DNA from: an uncultured Roseburia sp.
GTDB taxonomy: Bacteria; Bacillota; Clostridia; Lachnospirales; Lachnospiraceae
Length of the DNA: 64,000 nt
Direction: 5' to 3'
Assembly (NCBI GenBank): GCA_947573605.1
Contig: CANPGM010000004.1
Location: 1 to 64,000, forward strand
In this document: one piece after another, positions 1-8,699 of the stretch
How positions within the stretch are numbered: position 1 is the stretch's first letter
How the letters are laid out: the number at the start of each line of letters is the position of its first letter
Position numbers and translations under genes: made by a program
The notes under the pieces: model-generated
Seen by the model: the letters and a program-made list of their open reading frames with translations, nothing else
Database searches by the model: none
What the model was told of the DNA's origin: nothing

Positions 1-94
1 TAGCCACCGCTACGCCTGCGTTTGTGAAGCAGCACTCTCAGAAAAATATTCTGCGCCAAACTATTCAAAACTTAATTTTCATTGTACTAGTTTA

Positions 95-123
95 CTGACA
101 TATTGAATCATACATAATATTAT
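95..123 (+). promoter_or_regulatory. Possible promoter upstream of murG
   Basis: CTGACA at 95-100 and TATTAT at 118-123 are separated by 17 bp, in an AT-rich stretch about 100 bp upstream of the murG start. A second -10-like TATACT follows at 121-126. The remainder of positions 1-226 shows no convincing coding signal. Confidence 0.35.
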
Positions 124-226
124 ACTGCGTCGTCAGGCGCATACGAAGCAGTGCAAGCACGCTTTCATCAATTTTGTGCCTGTGTCTGAATTTCTACAGG
201 CTATAAGAAAGGCATGGTTATTTATT

Positions 227-1309
227 ATGAAAAAAATAGTTATGACCGGAGGCGGTACTGCGGGTCATGTTACCCCAAACATCGCATTAATTCCCTCCCT
301 GCGTAACGAGGGATTTGATATTACCTATATCGGATCTTATGACGGAATTGAAAAAAGACTGATGGAAGAACAGGGAATTCCGTATTACGGTATTTCCTCC
401 GGAAAGCTGAGGCGATATTTTGATCCGAAAAATTTCTCCGATCCGTTTAAAGTCATAAAAGGCTATGGCCAGTCTTTAAAATTATTAAAGAAACTAAAGC
501 CGGACGTTGTTTTTTCAAAAGGGGGGTTTGTTTCCGTACCGGTAGTGCTCGCCGCAAAATTCTGTCATATTCCGGCCATTATACATGAATCAGATATCAC
601 GCCGGGCCTTGCAAACAAACTTGCCATACCGGGAGCCGTTAAAGTCTGTTGTAATTTTCCTGAAACACTTAACTATCTTCCGAAGGAAAAAGCCGTTCTT
701 ACCGGCTCGCCAATACGCCAGGAATTATTAAAAGGCGATTCCCAAAAAGCGTTACGGCTCTGTCGATTTCGTGAAACACAAAAACCGGTTCTTTTGATTA
801 TCGGAGGCAGTTCCGGCTCAAGAGCAATCAATAACGCGATTCGAGACTTACTCCCGGAGTTGCTGAAAAACTACAATATCATTCATTTATGCGGAAAAGG
901 AAATTTTGATGAAACACGAAAGAATGTCGAAGGATACGCTCAGTTTGAATATGCCGGAAAAGAACTCGCCGACTTATTTGCTCTTGCCGACATGGTGATA
1001 TCGCGTGCCGGAGCAAATGCAATTTGCGAACTCCTGGCATTGCGGAAACCAAACATTTTAATTCCCTTGCCTGCTAGCGCCAGTCGCGGCGACCAGATTT
1101 TAAACGCAAACTCTTTTCGCGCATCGGGTTACAGCTATGTAATTGAAGAAGAAAATCTCTCCAATACAGCGCTGTTGGAGGCAATACATCATATTACCGA
1201 GCACAGATCTTCTTATATCGCGGCAATGAAAAAAAATACGGAAAGAAATACGATTGATACAATTGTAAAATTAATTCTGGATGCCGTAAAAGGGCGTTCC
1301 GGGAAATAG
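227..1309 (+). CDS. murG: UDP-GlcNAc:lipid I GlcNAc transferase, MurG type
   Basis: A 361-residue GT28 glycosyltransferase. The family adds GlcNAc to undecaprenyl-PP-MurNAc-pentapeptide on the inner face of the membrane, making lipid II. The protein opens with the MurG glycine loop GGGTAGH (residues 8-14). It also has the HESD-PGLAN segment and the C-terminal SRAGANAICE donor-binding region with the GDQ motif. The open frame extends upstream to 176, but the family N-terminus begins at MKKIVMTGG, so I place the start at 227 with AAGAAAGG about 13 nt upstream. It stands alone, outside any dcw-type cluster, so it may be a second murG copy. It ends at a strong convergent terminator. Confidence 0.9.
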   Translation: MKKIVMTGGGTAGHVTPNIALIPSLRNEGFDITYIGSYDGIEKRLMEEQGIPYYGISSGKLRRYFDPKNFSDPFKVIKGYGQSLKLLKKLKPDVVFSKGGFVSVPVVLAAKFCHIPAIIHESDITPGLANKLAIPGAVKVCCNFPETLNYLPKEKAVLTGSPIRQELLKGDSQKALRLCRFRETQKPVLLIIGGSSGSRAINNAIRDLLPELLKNYNIIHLCGKGNFDETRKNVEGYAQFEYAGKELADLFALADMVISRAGANAICELLALRKPNILIPLPASASRGDQILNANSFRASGYSYVIEEENLSNTALLEAIHHITEHRSSYIAAMKKNTERNTIDTIVKLILDAVKGRSGK

Positions 1310-1337
1310 ATATGCCAGGAGAAAGAACATTCCGATA

Positions 1338-1380
1338 CGCTGCTAAAAACGGCTGATCCGTTTTTAGCAGCGTTTATTTT
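1338..1380. terminator. Rho-independent terminator between convergent genes
   Basis: A perfect 15-bp stem (1338-1352 with 1358-1372), a 5-nt loop and TTTATTTT on the plus side. It sits between the ends of murG and the HIT gene. The strand running the other way lacks as clear a T-run, so it mainly serves murG. Confidence 0.85.
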
Positions 1381-1408
1381 TAAGAAACAACTACTTTTAT
1401 AACTATTA

Positions 1409-1828
1409 CTATTTCTTCAGCGCCAGCGCGTCTCGTATTTCTTTCATTTCTTCGGAAGTAAATGTTTCATGAGACCAGACTAAGATATCGTCATTCTTTG
1501 CGTTCAGATATCTTGGAATCAAATGCATATGAAAATGGAATACCGTCTGGCCCGCAACCTCATGATTATTCTGCAGCAAATTAAATCCGTCGCAGTTTAA
1601 AACCTCTGTCATATGAACGGCGAGTTTTTTTGCCAGCTTCATCGCCCGTGCCGCTGCCTCTTCATCAATCTCGTACAAATCTTTGTAATGGGCCTTAGGC
1701 AAAATTAATGCATGTCCCTTTGTCGCCGGATTCACATCCAAAATCACCTTAAATTCTTCATCCTCATATATCGTATTAGACGGAATTTCACCTGCGATAA
1801 TCTTACAAAAAATACAATCTGACATCAT
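1409..1828 (-). CDS. HIT family (Hint-like) nucleotide-binding hydrolase
   Basis: A 139-residue histidine-triad protein. Hint enzymes hydrolyse purine nucleoside phosphoramidates and aminoacyl-adenylates in the cytosol. The CIFC zinc-type motif is at the N-terminus and the catalytic triad HFHMHLIPR is near residue 100. The length is normal. Two adjacent ATG codons (1828 and 1825) follow GGGAGA, so the start is ambiguous by one residue. It lies 15 bp after the FMN-reductase/SCP2 gene and is probably co-transcribed with it. Confidence 0.92.
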   Translation of the reverse strand: MMSDCIFCKIIAGEIPSNTIYEDEEFKVILDVNPATKGHALILPKAHYKDLYEIDEEAAARAMKLAKKLAVHMTEVLNCDGFNLLQNNHEVAGQTVFHFHMHLIPRYLNAKNDDILVWSHETFTSEEMKEIRDALALKK

Positions 1829-1843
1829 ATTCTCCCTTCCATA

Positions 1844-2833
1844 CTAAAAAGCAAATAAATTATCCAACATCCGCAGCGTCTTAAAATTACCCTTCGCTGT
1901 CATTTCACCTGTCATAAACGCCCTCTGAAACGTCATTCGGCCCGCAACGATTCCTTCTAACACCTCCGGCGTCAATTTCGCAAAAACGTCTATGCCGTCT
2001 TCCTGGCCATAATGAATATCCAGTTCCTCTTCCGCCACATCGACAAATAACGGCTTCTTTTTGCCTTCGATGATAAAAAGATACTTAGCTGAAAATCCTT
2101 TTTGCGGTACAAAGTGTTCACTAAAATCTTTTATAAATGTATCATCCGCCTCTTCGCTTTTTTTGCCGAGCATATCTTTGAACATAGAAGCAAGTTCCTC
2201 TATGTCCTCCTTCTGCTTCTTCACATAGGTATCATCCGATACATATTTTGAAAGCTGCTCGCTTTCCTGAGGCGTCAGCTCCATCTGCGGCGTTCGTAAT
2301 ACGCTCTGCTTTACTGCCTGATTACTGGTTGGAAGGCTCTTCTGTTTCTGTGAAATGGTCCGGTATAGATTTTCGGCTTTCTTTTCTATAATAAGATTAT
2401 AATCCTCATTCATTTCAAAGGTAACAAGATCCTCAACATAACCGCATAAGCCCGGACATGGAAGTCCGCCCAGAAATTCCCATGCATTTGCCAGCGTCAG
2501 TTCGCCTTCCCGCTCTCCATATGTGGTCGACATTACGATCGGCTGCATATAAGTGGTTTTTATCTTTTCCTTATCTCCGTACAGCCAGCAGGAATCTAAA
2601 AACTGCTGCATATACCCGCCGATACCCAGCCATTCTACTGTCGTACCGAGTATAATGCCGTCGGCCTCTTTCAGCGTTTGAGGCAGCGTAGTAATTTCAT
2701 TTTTATGTTCATAAATGTTAATCCGTTCCACGCTGACCCTAAGTTCATGCAGAACATCCTCCATCTTATTTAAAACATACAGCGTCGGATCATCTAACAC
2801 CCCTCTGCCGCCATAATAAATATTTACTTTCAT
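1844..2833 (-). CDS. NADPH-dependent FMN reductase-like protein fused to an SCP2 domain
   Basis: A 329-residue two-domain protein. Residues 1-150 resemble the flavodoxin/FMN-reductase fold, with the IILGTTVEWLGIGGYMQQF phosphate-loop region and the later STTYGEREGE segment. After an acidic, Lys-rich linker, residues 235-329 match the SCP2 sterol-carrier type fold, ending in GEMTAKGNFKTLRMLDNLF. The combination suggests a cytosolic flavoprotein handling a hydrophobic ligand, but the substrate cannot be told. The ATG at 2833 fits the usual MKVNIYYGG start. Confidence 0.75.
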   Translation of the reverse strand: MKVNIYYGGRGVLDDPTLYVLNKMEDVLHELRVSVERINIYEHKNEITTLPQTLKEADGIILGTTVEWLGIGGYMQQFLDSCWLYGDKEKIKTTYMQPIVMSTTYGEREGELTLANAWEFLGGLPCPGLCGYVEDLVTFEMNEDYNLIIEKKAENLYRTISQKQKSLPTSNQAVKQSVLRTPQMELTPQESEQLSKYVSDDTYVKKQKEDIEELASMFKDMLGKKSEEADDTFIKDFSEHFVPQKGFSAKYLFIIEGKKKPLFVDVAEEELDIHYGQEDGIDVFAKLTPEVLEGIVAGRMTFQRAFMTGEMTAKGNFKTLRMLDNLFAF

Positions 2834-2930
2834 GTATTTTCCTCGCTTTTTGTCTGCTCTTTCCCGTTATCAAACATATTCTCCTTTAGTATATAAATTT
2901 TTGTTCCATAAATCAATCTTTTTGTTTTAT

Positions 2931-4118
2931 TTAAAGAAACCTGTACGGTTCTCCTCCAAATTCTACAACTTCATTTATTTCCAAACTTACTTTTTGTTTA
3001 TATTGCAGTAATTTACCGCCGACAACCGTTCCGTTTAATGAATTTAAATCCTCAATAAAATATATCTGATCTATTTTAGTAATTTTGGCATGTTTTCTGC
3101 TGACTGTATTCAATGAAATCACTCCGTCACAGGATAACGCGCTCCCGATCAGATATGGAAAACGCTCCATGTTCAAATCAGTCTGCCGATTCACGCCCTC
3201 ATATTTTAATATACCGTACGCTTCCCTTTTTCTTTCGGCCAAAAGGACTGTCGGTCTGCTGATTTTTATTTCTTCTTCCTCCGGTTCAAAAACAATCGGT
3301 TCCGTTTCCTTTTTTCTTTTTCCCGGCATCGGGAAAGAAGGGCTTACTTTCTTATTTAGAATATTCAGTATTTTATTTTTCCAAAAATCAGCCTGCAGAA
3401 ATTTCGTTACGGTCGCGTTTTGCTTATCCGTTTTTTGCGCTTCTTCGCAAACCTTCCTGTTGTCTGTCTCTTTCTTTTCCGTATCGCTATCTTTTGTTTC
3501 TAAGTACCGCCTTTTTCCGGTCTTCTCTTCATGTCTCTGACGAACGTCTTCCTGCAGTTTTTCCCCGGCCTGCTCCGTTCCCTGCCAGAGATGCAGACTT
3601 TCTTTAATGTTCTTTAAGCTGTATCCTTCTTTCAGGGTTTCCTCATAAACATTGTAAATAATATCTACCGCGTTTTCATCTTTATAATTTGTCTTTGCAA
3701 GCAGATATTCCACAAGCTTTCGAAATGCCTCCGGAAGGTCCTGTTCGTGTTCCGGACAATAACAAAAGCAAAATTCCTCCGTACGGTAATCCCAAAATAT
3801 GCATTCCGGAATCAAAAGAAGATAGATTCCGCAAAGAAGATATTTTTCGAGTCTGTCAAGTAAGCCCGTAATACCTGAAAAAAGCAGGAGCAGCATTCGT
3901 TCGTCCGCCGTCTCATTCTCAAGAAGCGACTCTAACGATTGTTTTCCGGTAATGTCATAAAAGAAAACTGATTTTTCGTCCTCTTTTCTGATCGTTACCG
4001 GCGTCAGTCCGTAAATTCGATTTTTTAACAGCATAAACTCTTCTGTCGGTTCCAACCGGCATCGGCTGATTATGCGCATTCTGCTGTATCTGATATCCCG
4101 GTTATATTCAATCTCCAT
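2931..4118 (-). CDS. DUF6382-type N-terminus plus C-terminal FHA domain protein
   Basis: A 395-residue soluble protein and the last gene of the Tad operon. Residues 1-170 match the DUF6382 type found beside clostridial Tad genes. A charged, low-complexity linker follows, with a second acidic patch near residue 280. The last 90 residues are an FHA domain: FPYLIGSA, then TVSRKHAKI, then LNSLNGTVV, which hold the conserved Gly, Ser-Arg-x-x-His and Asn-Gly residues. FHA domains bind phosphothreonine, so this is a candidate reader of a Ser/Thr kinase. Its start overlaps the preceding small gene by 11 bp, which implies translational coupling. Confidence 0.85.
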   Translation of the reverse strand: MEIEYNRDIRYSRMRIISRCRLEPTEEFMLLKNRIYGLTPVTIRKEDEKSVFFYDITGKQSLESLLENETADERMLLLLFSGITGLLDRLEKYLLCGIYLLLIPECIFWDYRTEEFCFCYCPEHEQDLPEAFRKLVEYLLAKTNYKDENAVDIIYNVYEETLKEGYSLKNIKESLHLWQGTEQAGEKLQEDVRQRHEEKTGKRRYLETKDSDTEKKETDNRKVCEEAQKTDKQNATVTKFLQADFWKNKILNILNKKVSPSFPMPGKRKKETEPIVFEPEEEEIKISRPTVLLAERKREAYGILKYEGVNRQTDLNMERFPYLIGSALSCDGVISLNTVSRKHAKITKIDQIYFIEDLNSLNGTVVGGKLLQYKQKVSLEINEVVEFGGEPYRFL

Positions 4119-4326
4119 AGATTTCTCCTATTAAATTTTCCATGAATTTGACATAATACAGGCACTGTATTATGTCTGTCTTTTTTTGATTCGTAAATTG
4201 TAACGAATATTCCACTGCCTCCTGCCGCATGTGAATCCCCGCATTTATCGCCATTATCGTAAGTCCTAACAGCATCGGCGCTATCAGCGCGGCTTCCACG
4301 GAAAAGCTTCCATTCTTTATTATCAT
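4108..4326 (-). CDS. Mini TadE-like pseudopilin
   Basis: A 72-residue protein. A hydrophobic helix follows the GSFSVEAALIAPM segment, which is the TadE/pilin-like pattern with Glu at position 5 after the Gly-Ser/Phe site. The ATG at 4326 forms an ATGA overlap with the stop of the peptidase gene. The longer in-frame extension to 4557 runs inside that gene and is not credible. Probably a minor pseudopilin processed by the neighbouring prepilin peptidase. Confidence 0.7.
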   Translation of the reverse strand: MIIKNGSFSVEAALIAPMLLGLTIMAINAGIHMRQEAVEYSLQFTNQKKTDIIQCLYYVKFMENLIGEIYGD

Positions 4327-4754
4327 AGCAATTGCAAAACATATGCCGTAAAAATAAAAGGAACAACCGGCATTCTGTCTTTCCTTCCCTTCTTCCCTGT
4401 AATCATTAAAATAAGAGCAAAGATACCCGCCAGCAATAAGCTGCCGTAAAGCAGACAAATATTTTTCCAAAATCCAAGAAATACACCTGTAAACGCAAAC
4501 ACTATCCCGTCTCCATAACCAATACTTTCCTTTGTGCACAACGCAGCAATCAGGCATATGCCTCCGGCCGACATCCCAAGTATCAGATCCCAGACCGTTT
4601 TATCCTGTAAAAATATGTGCAGCGCCAATCCAAGAATACTCGCCAGAATAGGAACCGTCACATATACCTGCTGTTTTTTCCAGTCAACCCAGGCACAAAA
4701 TGACAATGTAAATAATAAAACACAGCTTTGCACTAATTGCAGCACTTCATACAT
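4323..4754 (-). CDS. Prepilin peptidase, A24 family (second of the locus)
   Basis: A 143-residue membrane aspartyl protease of the short A24A/CpaA kind. Both catalytic aspartates are visible: CAWVDWKKQQV near residue 24 and the GYGDG motif near residue 80. About five or six hydrophobic segments are present, as expected. The family cleaves leader peptides of pilins. The gene overlaps the upstream gene by 22 bp and the downstream pseudopilin by 4 bp. A second A24 gene heads the same operon at 11661-12110. Confidence 0.85.
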   Translation of the reverse strand: MYEVLQLVQSCVLLFTLSFCAWVDWKKQQVYVTVPILASILGLALHIFLQDKTVWDLILGMSAGGICLIAALCTKESIGYGDGIVFAFTGVFLGFWKNICLLYGSLLLAGIFALILMITGKKGRKDRMPVVPFIFTAYVLQLL

Positions 4755-5707
4755 GCTCTTCTTCCTCCCGTTTCCGATATTCGGATCTGAAAAATCGTCC
4801 GTTTCAGACCGCTGCAGTTTAAATCATAATGATACTTTGTACCGTAATCCGTAATATAAATTACACCGCCTGCCTCCCCCTTGCCGCAGGAAGCGCAACG
4901 CGAATATTTATTTCCGCTTTTATTTCTCAGTTCTTCTATTCGCCCCGGATTCGTTTGTGAAATTGACAGGTCCAGATACGGACAGGTTTTTCTTTGGTGG
5001 TAGGCTCGTCCTGTCTCCGTAACATAGACCCAAATATTCTCCTCATTAGACAGGTCGGCGGGATGATAGCCTGTCCATTTACGAAAAGCTGCCTGTTGGT
5101 GTATCCAAAACAAATTTGATCCAAATATTCCGATCGGAAATTTCATGAAATAATTTGCTTTAAGGAGAATGTAGTCTCCCGTAAATTCGGAATCAAGAAG
5201 TCCGATTCCTGCAGCTCCGCCGACAACGTATTTTTCTATTCGCTCATCTTCCGACAGCTTGAGAAAAACCGCTCCTTTTGCGAGAAGAAAATATCCTGTT
5301 TCACCTGCCTCCTCTTCTCTCTCCAAAGACGCAAGCACCGATAAATCCCTGCCCACGCTTTCCAATGCTCCCTGTACTGCCAACTCTACCTGTAAAACAT
5401 GAAAATAAAATAACAGGAAAGCAAACAGACAGGCAGTCAGCGGAAAAATAACGACTGCTTCCAAAGTAAACGAACCTCTTTTGCAGCCGCATTGGGGCGC
5501 CTCTTTGACACACCGTTTTGCCTTCTTTGTCAACTGCTCAGAAGCGCTGCCTTCAGGGAGAGATTTCCTTTTTATTTTTTTTATACATGCGTCGGCTTCC
5601 CTGCATAGAGATACACGCAGGTGTTCGACATCTGGGCTAATGTTCTTCTGTTTTAACAGAACGCTCCGGTTACAATCAAGAGACACCCCAATACACCTGC
5701 CTTTCAA
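4733..5707 (-). CDS. TadE-like protein with tandem Cys/His mini-domains
   Basis: A 324-residue protein. A TadE-like segment (GSFTLEAVVIFPL, residues 78-90, then a membrane helix) is preceded by an unusually long, basic, Cys-containing leader of about 78 residues. The C-terminus carries two copies of a small unit: VYVTETGRAYHQRKTCPYL with CASCG (residues 227-275), and IYITDYGTKYHYDLNCSGL with CMKCC (283-323). Each has one His and three Cys, suggesting zinc binding. The start is TTG at 5707, giving a TTGA overlap with the previous stop. A GTG at 5686 with AAAGGCAGG upstream is an alternative. Confidence 0.7.
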   Translation of the reverse strand: MKGRCIGVSLDCNRSVLLKQKNISPDVEHLRVSLCREADACIKKIKRKSLPEGSASEQLTKKAKRCVKEAPQCGCKRGSFTLEAVVIFPLTACLFAFLLFYFHVLQVELAVQGALESVGRDLSVLASLEREEEAGETGYFLLAKGAVFLKLSEDERIEKYVVGGAAGIGLLDSEFTGDYILLKANYFMKFPIGIFGSNLFWIHQQAAFRKWTGYHPADLSNEENIWVYVTETGRAYHQRKTCPYLDLSISQTNPGRIEELRNKSGNKYSRCASCGKGEAGGVIYITDYGTKYHYDLNCSGLKRTIFQIRISETGGRRACMKCCN

Positions 5708-7203
5708 GGAACAAACGAAAATTTATATTCATTTCTAAAATAATAACGGTCTTTGTATTTTCTTCCTATTATGGACAGATGATAAAATACCGGAGTGGCA
5801 TAATACGATATCCTGCATTTTAATTGAACAAGCATATGGTCCATCCTGCTGTTACTGTATACTTCATGACTTTTCAGGTGTGACTCCATAACTTCCATCA
5901 TGCGGCAAGCAAGTTTTTCGTTTCCGATAAAAAATATCATTTGCAGCAAATAATCCGAATAAAAAAGTCCGCTTTCACATTTTTTCGCTGTTGCATGTTC
6001 TCGAAATGATTCCGAAATATCATTTACATTCGTAGTCCATTCCTTTTCATTTTTAATCAGGGGGATTTTCTCTCCCGCCAGCAAAGACCGAACATCCAAT
6101 ACGCTTTCCAAAAACGCCCAGGCCCCGATTATTGCCGCCTTGACTGCCTTTATAACAGCTTCATTCCCTTCTGCAAGCAGGCCGATCACCGTTGCAATTG
6201 CTTCTGCAAGGTCCATTTTTTCTTTATCCGTTGTTAGATATAAAACATTTGCGGCTTCCCGAATCAGCAGAAGGCGATTAATTGCCCCTTCTAAATTATC
6301 CTTTTCCGCGGGTTTCCCGCATAAAACATACTCCATTTCGTAATCCATAAAATGGTTTTCCTGTTTTTTTGTGTAGCAGGAATAATAGTTATTTAAATAA
6401 CCAAGCGTAAGAATCTTTCGATACCAATCCGCCTTTACGTTTATCTCCATTGTTCCGGCTTCTTTTTTCCGTTTCAACAGCGAATCCTTTAATCCGGTAT
6501 TTTTCTGAGAAATTTGAGAGGGATTCTCCACTACAAGTTCCAATACCGGACTTTCCTTTAAGTTGACGGCAAACTCCAATGGATTCTTTTTGATCATATC
6601 GTCCCCCGGCCTGTCAGTACTGGCGTGATCAGGAAATTCTTTTCTTTTTGTCCCCTCCTGACCTTTACTTTCCAGCCGCTTTTTTGCATTGAAAATAAGC
6701 TCTGATGTATTCGCCGCACCGTCTTCGATCTTCTTCCCTTCTTTGATTCTGTTATAAATCGTTTCTGCAAGCTCAATCGGTAAGGTCTCCTTCATCCGTT
6801 CGGAAATCAGATGGAGAAAAACCTCTCCTTTACCGTCCGTTAAAAGCTGATAATCCGTTAATTCCACTCCTTCTTCTTTTAGTCGGAACAAATCCAGCCT
6901 GAATCGGTTTAAAAAGCCGTTATCCCGCTGTAGATTTTTCTGAAGGTTTTGCCGAACGGCATCTTCTGTATGCTCTACGGAGAACTTCTCCATGCAGCAG
7001 GCTCCGTCCAACAGCAGCAATCCATAATCCTGCCAGAGCAGGGGTTGGTATTCCGCACAGGCAGATACCACCCCGGTCTCTGTTTTCAATTCGGCATAAC
7101 TTTGCAATCCGTAAACTCTGGCAGATTCTAACAGGGTAAACAGCAGCGATGCCGTCAGCATCATACTGAGCGCTGCAAAGATAGTGATACTTCCCCGCTT
7201 CAT
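5704..7203 (-). CDS. DUF5702-type Tad-locus protein
   Basis: A 499-residue protein with one N-terminal membrane helix preceded by MKRGSITIFAALSMM, then a large, mostly soluble region rich in Lys and Glu. It resembles the DUF5702 proteins that occupy the TadG-like position in clostridial Tad operons. It would be anchored in the membrane with its bulk outside. Its exact role in pilus assembly is not known. The ATG at 7203 overlaps the flp stop codon (ATGA), and its own stop overlaps the next start. Confidence 0.7.
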   Translation of the reverse strand: MKRGSITIFAALSMMLTASLLFTLLESARVYGLQSYAELKTETGVVSACAEYQPLLWQDYGLLLLDGACCMEKFSVEHTEDAVRQNLQKNLQRDNGFLNRFRLDLFRLKEEGVELTDYQLLTDGKGEVFLHLISERMKETLPIELAETIYNRIKEGKKIEDGAANTSELIFNAKKRLESKGQEGTKRKEFPDHASTDRPGDDMIKKNPLEFAVNLKESPVLELVVENPSQISQKNTGLKDSLLKRKKEAGTMEINVKADWYRKILTLGYLNNYYSCYTKKQENHFMDYEMEYVLCGKPAEKDNLEGAINRLLLIREAANVLYLTTDKEKMDLAEAIATVIGLLAEGNEAVIKAVKAAIIGAWAFLESVLDVRSLLAGEKIPLIKNEKEWTTNVNDISESFREHATAKKCESGLFYSDYLLQMIFFIGNEKLACRMMEVMESHLKSHEVYSNSRMDHMLVQLKCRISYYATPVFYHLSIIGRKYKDRYYFRNEYKFSFVP

Positions 7204-7370
7204 GAAATTTTTCCCGCTTTATCCGTTATGGTTTTAAAAATATCATTTACAAGTGCAGTCAATTGCTTTTTAAAGATAAGCACAAGACCGATCAGTACAA
7301 CCAGAATCAGTATAATCTCCACAACGCCTACGCCGTCTTCTTCCAATAAAAATTCTCTAAAACTTCTCAT
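7200..7370 (-). CDS. flp: Flp1-type type IVb pilin
   Basis: A 56-residue prepilin. The leader MRSFREFLLEEDG is followed by VGVVE and a 20-residue hydrophobic helix. Cleavage after Gly13 would leave Glu at +5, the type IVb hallmark. A perfect AGGAGG lies 7 nt upstream of the ATG at 7370, so it should be well translated, as expected for the major structural pilin. The stop overlaps the next start as ATGA. It sits between tadC and the DUF5702 gene and is too short for most gene callers. Confidence 0.85.
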   Translation of the reverse strand: MRSFREFLLEEDGVGVVEIILILVVLIGLVLIFKKQLTALVNDIFKTITDKAGKIS

Positions 7371-7403
7371 ATATTTCCTCCTGTTCTGCCCGCCTTCCCG
7401 CTT

Positions 7404-8687
7404 CTAAATCTGAAATGAGATCACGGCGGGTACCATAATAATAAAAACTACAACTCCAAACATAATCATCATTGGCAGCAGCAGCTTTGTTCCGGCTTCT
7501 TCCCCGTATTTTCTTGCAAGGCTTTTTCGCTCTTCAAACACATCTCCCGCCTCCGATTCGAGCAGCGCCGAAAGCCCCTGACTGCCTTTTTTTAAATTTT
7601 GTGACAGGATATTTCCGAGTTTTCGGTATTTCGAAATGCCGCACCTGCGCCCGAATCTTTCGTATGCCTGCGCTTCCCCTATTCCGCCAGCCATTTCATG
7701 AACTGTCTGAATCATTTCCTCATAAACCGGCTGTTTGGGTATCAAATTGTTTTTTCTCGCCTTGAGATAATTTTCTGTAATTCGAATCCATGCCCCTGAC
7801 AATGTCATTCCGGCGCCAAGCAGCAGCGTCAATTTGCTGACCATATCCGGATACCCCAAAAGCAGCCGTTCCTCACGTTTCTTTTGCTTTTCCTTTTTTC
7901 TCGATTCTTGCGCCACAGGCAGCATAATCGCAAGCAATGCCCCAACAAACAATATCTGTAACGGGGTATCTGCGGCTTTTTCCTCCCAGATCAGCCGATA
8001 TCCTCCGACTTGATTCGGTAACTTTAATTGTTCGACGCCTTCTGCGATACCGTTTTTTTCAATTTCTTTTAAAATCTCTTCATGCAGTCGTTCCTCTCCG
8101 GTTTGTTTTGGAGCGTAGACGGAGAAGAAAAACTCATATTCCATCTCGGAATCCTCACATCTGAGCCTTACCGCAGCCCGTACCGCCTCCCCTTCCTTTG
8201 TAAGATACTCTGTTCTGACCGTTCCGTCCGCATCAATTAATCTGACATTGCCAAATTCCCATTCCGCTTCTACTTTTCCCTGCTGATATAAATCCGATAT
8301 TACTACTTTTGAGCGTATTTCATTCACGGAAGGATTGTTTCCGGGAAACGTATCTTCAATCTCCTTTACCGCATTTTTTAAATACTCCGCTTCCTCTGCG
8401 GCTGTAAGCCGCCGTTCCGGTATCGAAACGGCAAACGGCATTTTCCCGGAACGTCCTTCAATCTCCAGCAAAAGCTCCGTTTCCAATGTTCCCGCACCGT
8501 TTTCCGGCCTTATTAATGCTCCGTTTAACAGCAGGTTTTCATCTGCGCTCATTCCTCCGGACAAAAAACCGAAAAATGCGGCGAGACAGAGAATAACTGC
8601 CGACTTTTTTAAATTTTCTTTCTTTTTACGCTTCCCATACAAAAATAAGATGAATCCGGCAAATACTGCAAAACCGCATAACGCCAT
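7404..8687 (-). CDS. tadC: Tad inner-membrane platform protein, TadC-like (T2SSF)
   Basis: A 427-residue protein. Two N-terminal membrane segments precede a soluble insertion of about 190 residues (roughly 60-240). A further helix near residue 245 follows, then the T2SSF domain (about 275-400) with the signature LTLLLGAGMTLSGAW, and a final helix MMIMFGVVVFIIMVP. The large insert before the T2SSF domain is not typical of the proteobacterial protein. The ATG at 8687 has GGAGG 8 nt upstream. It partners TadB as the platform on which the TadA ATPase acts. Confidence 0.8.
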   Translation of the reverse strand: MALCGFAVFAGFILFLYGKRKKKENLKKSAVILCLAAFFGFLSGGMSADENLLLNGALIRPENGAGTLETELLLEIEGRSGKMPFAVSIPERRLTAAEEAEYLKNAVKEIEDTFPGNNPSVNEIRSKVVISDLYQQGKVEAEWEFGNVRLIDADGTVRTEYLTKEGEAVRAAVRLRCEDSEMEYEFFFSVYAPKQTGEERLHEEILKEIEKNGIAEGVEQLKLPNQVGGYRLIWEEKAADTPLQILFVGALLAIMLPVAQESRKKEKQKKREERLLLGYPDMVSKLTLLLGAGMTLSGAWIRITENYLKARKNNLIPKQPVYEEMIQTVHEMAGGIGEAQAYERFGRRCGISKYRKLGNILSQNLKKGSQGLSALLESEAGDVFEERKSLARKYGEEAGTKLLLPMMIMFGVVVFIIMVPAVISFQI

Positions 8688-8699
8688 TCTTTTTTCCTC

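Noticed and set aside
127..136. GCGTCGTCAG shared with 20817-20826
   Set aside because: Only 10 bp shared and the flanks differ; too short to call a repeat.
4327..4557. N-terminal extension of the mini TadE-like gene
   Set aside because: It would overlap the peptidase gene almost fully; the ATGA overlap at 4326 gives a family-like start.
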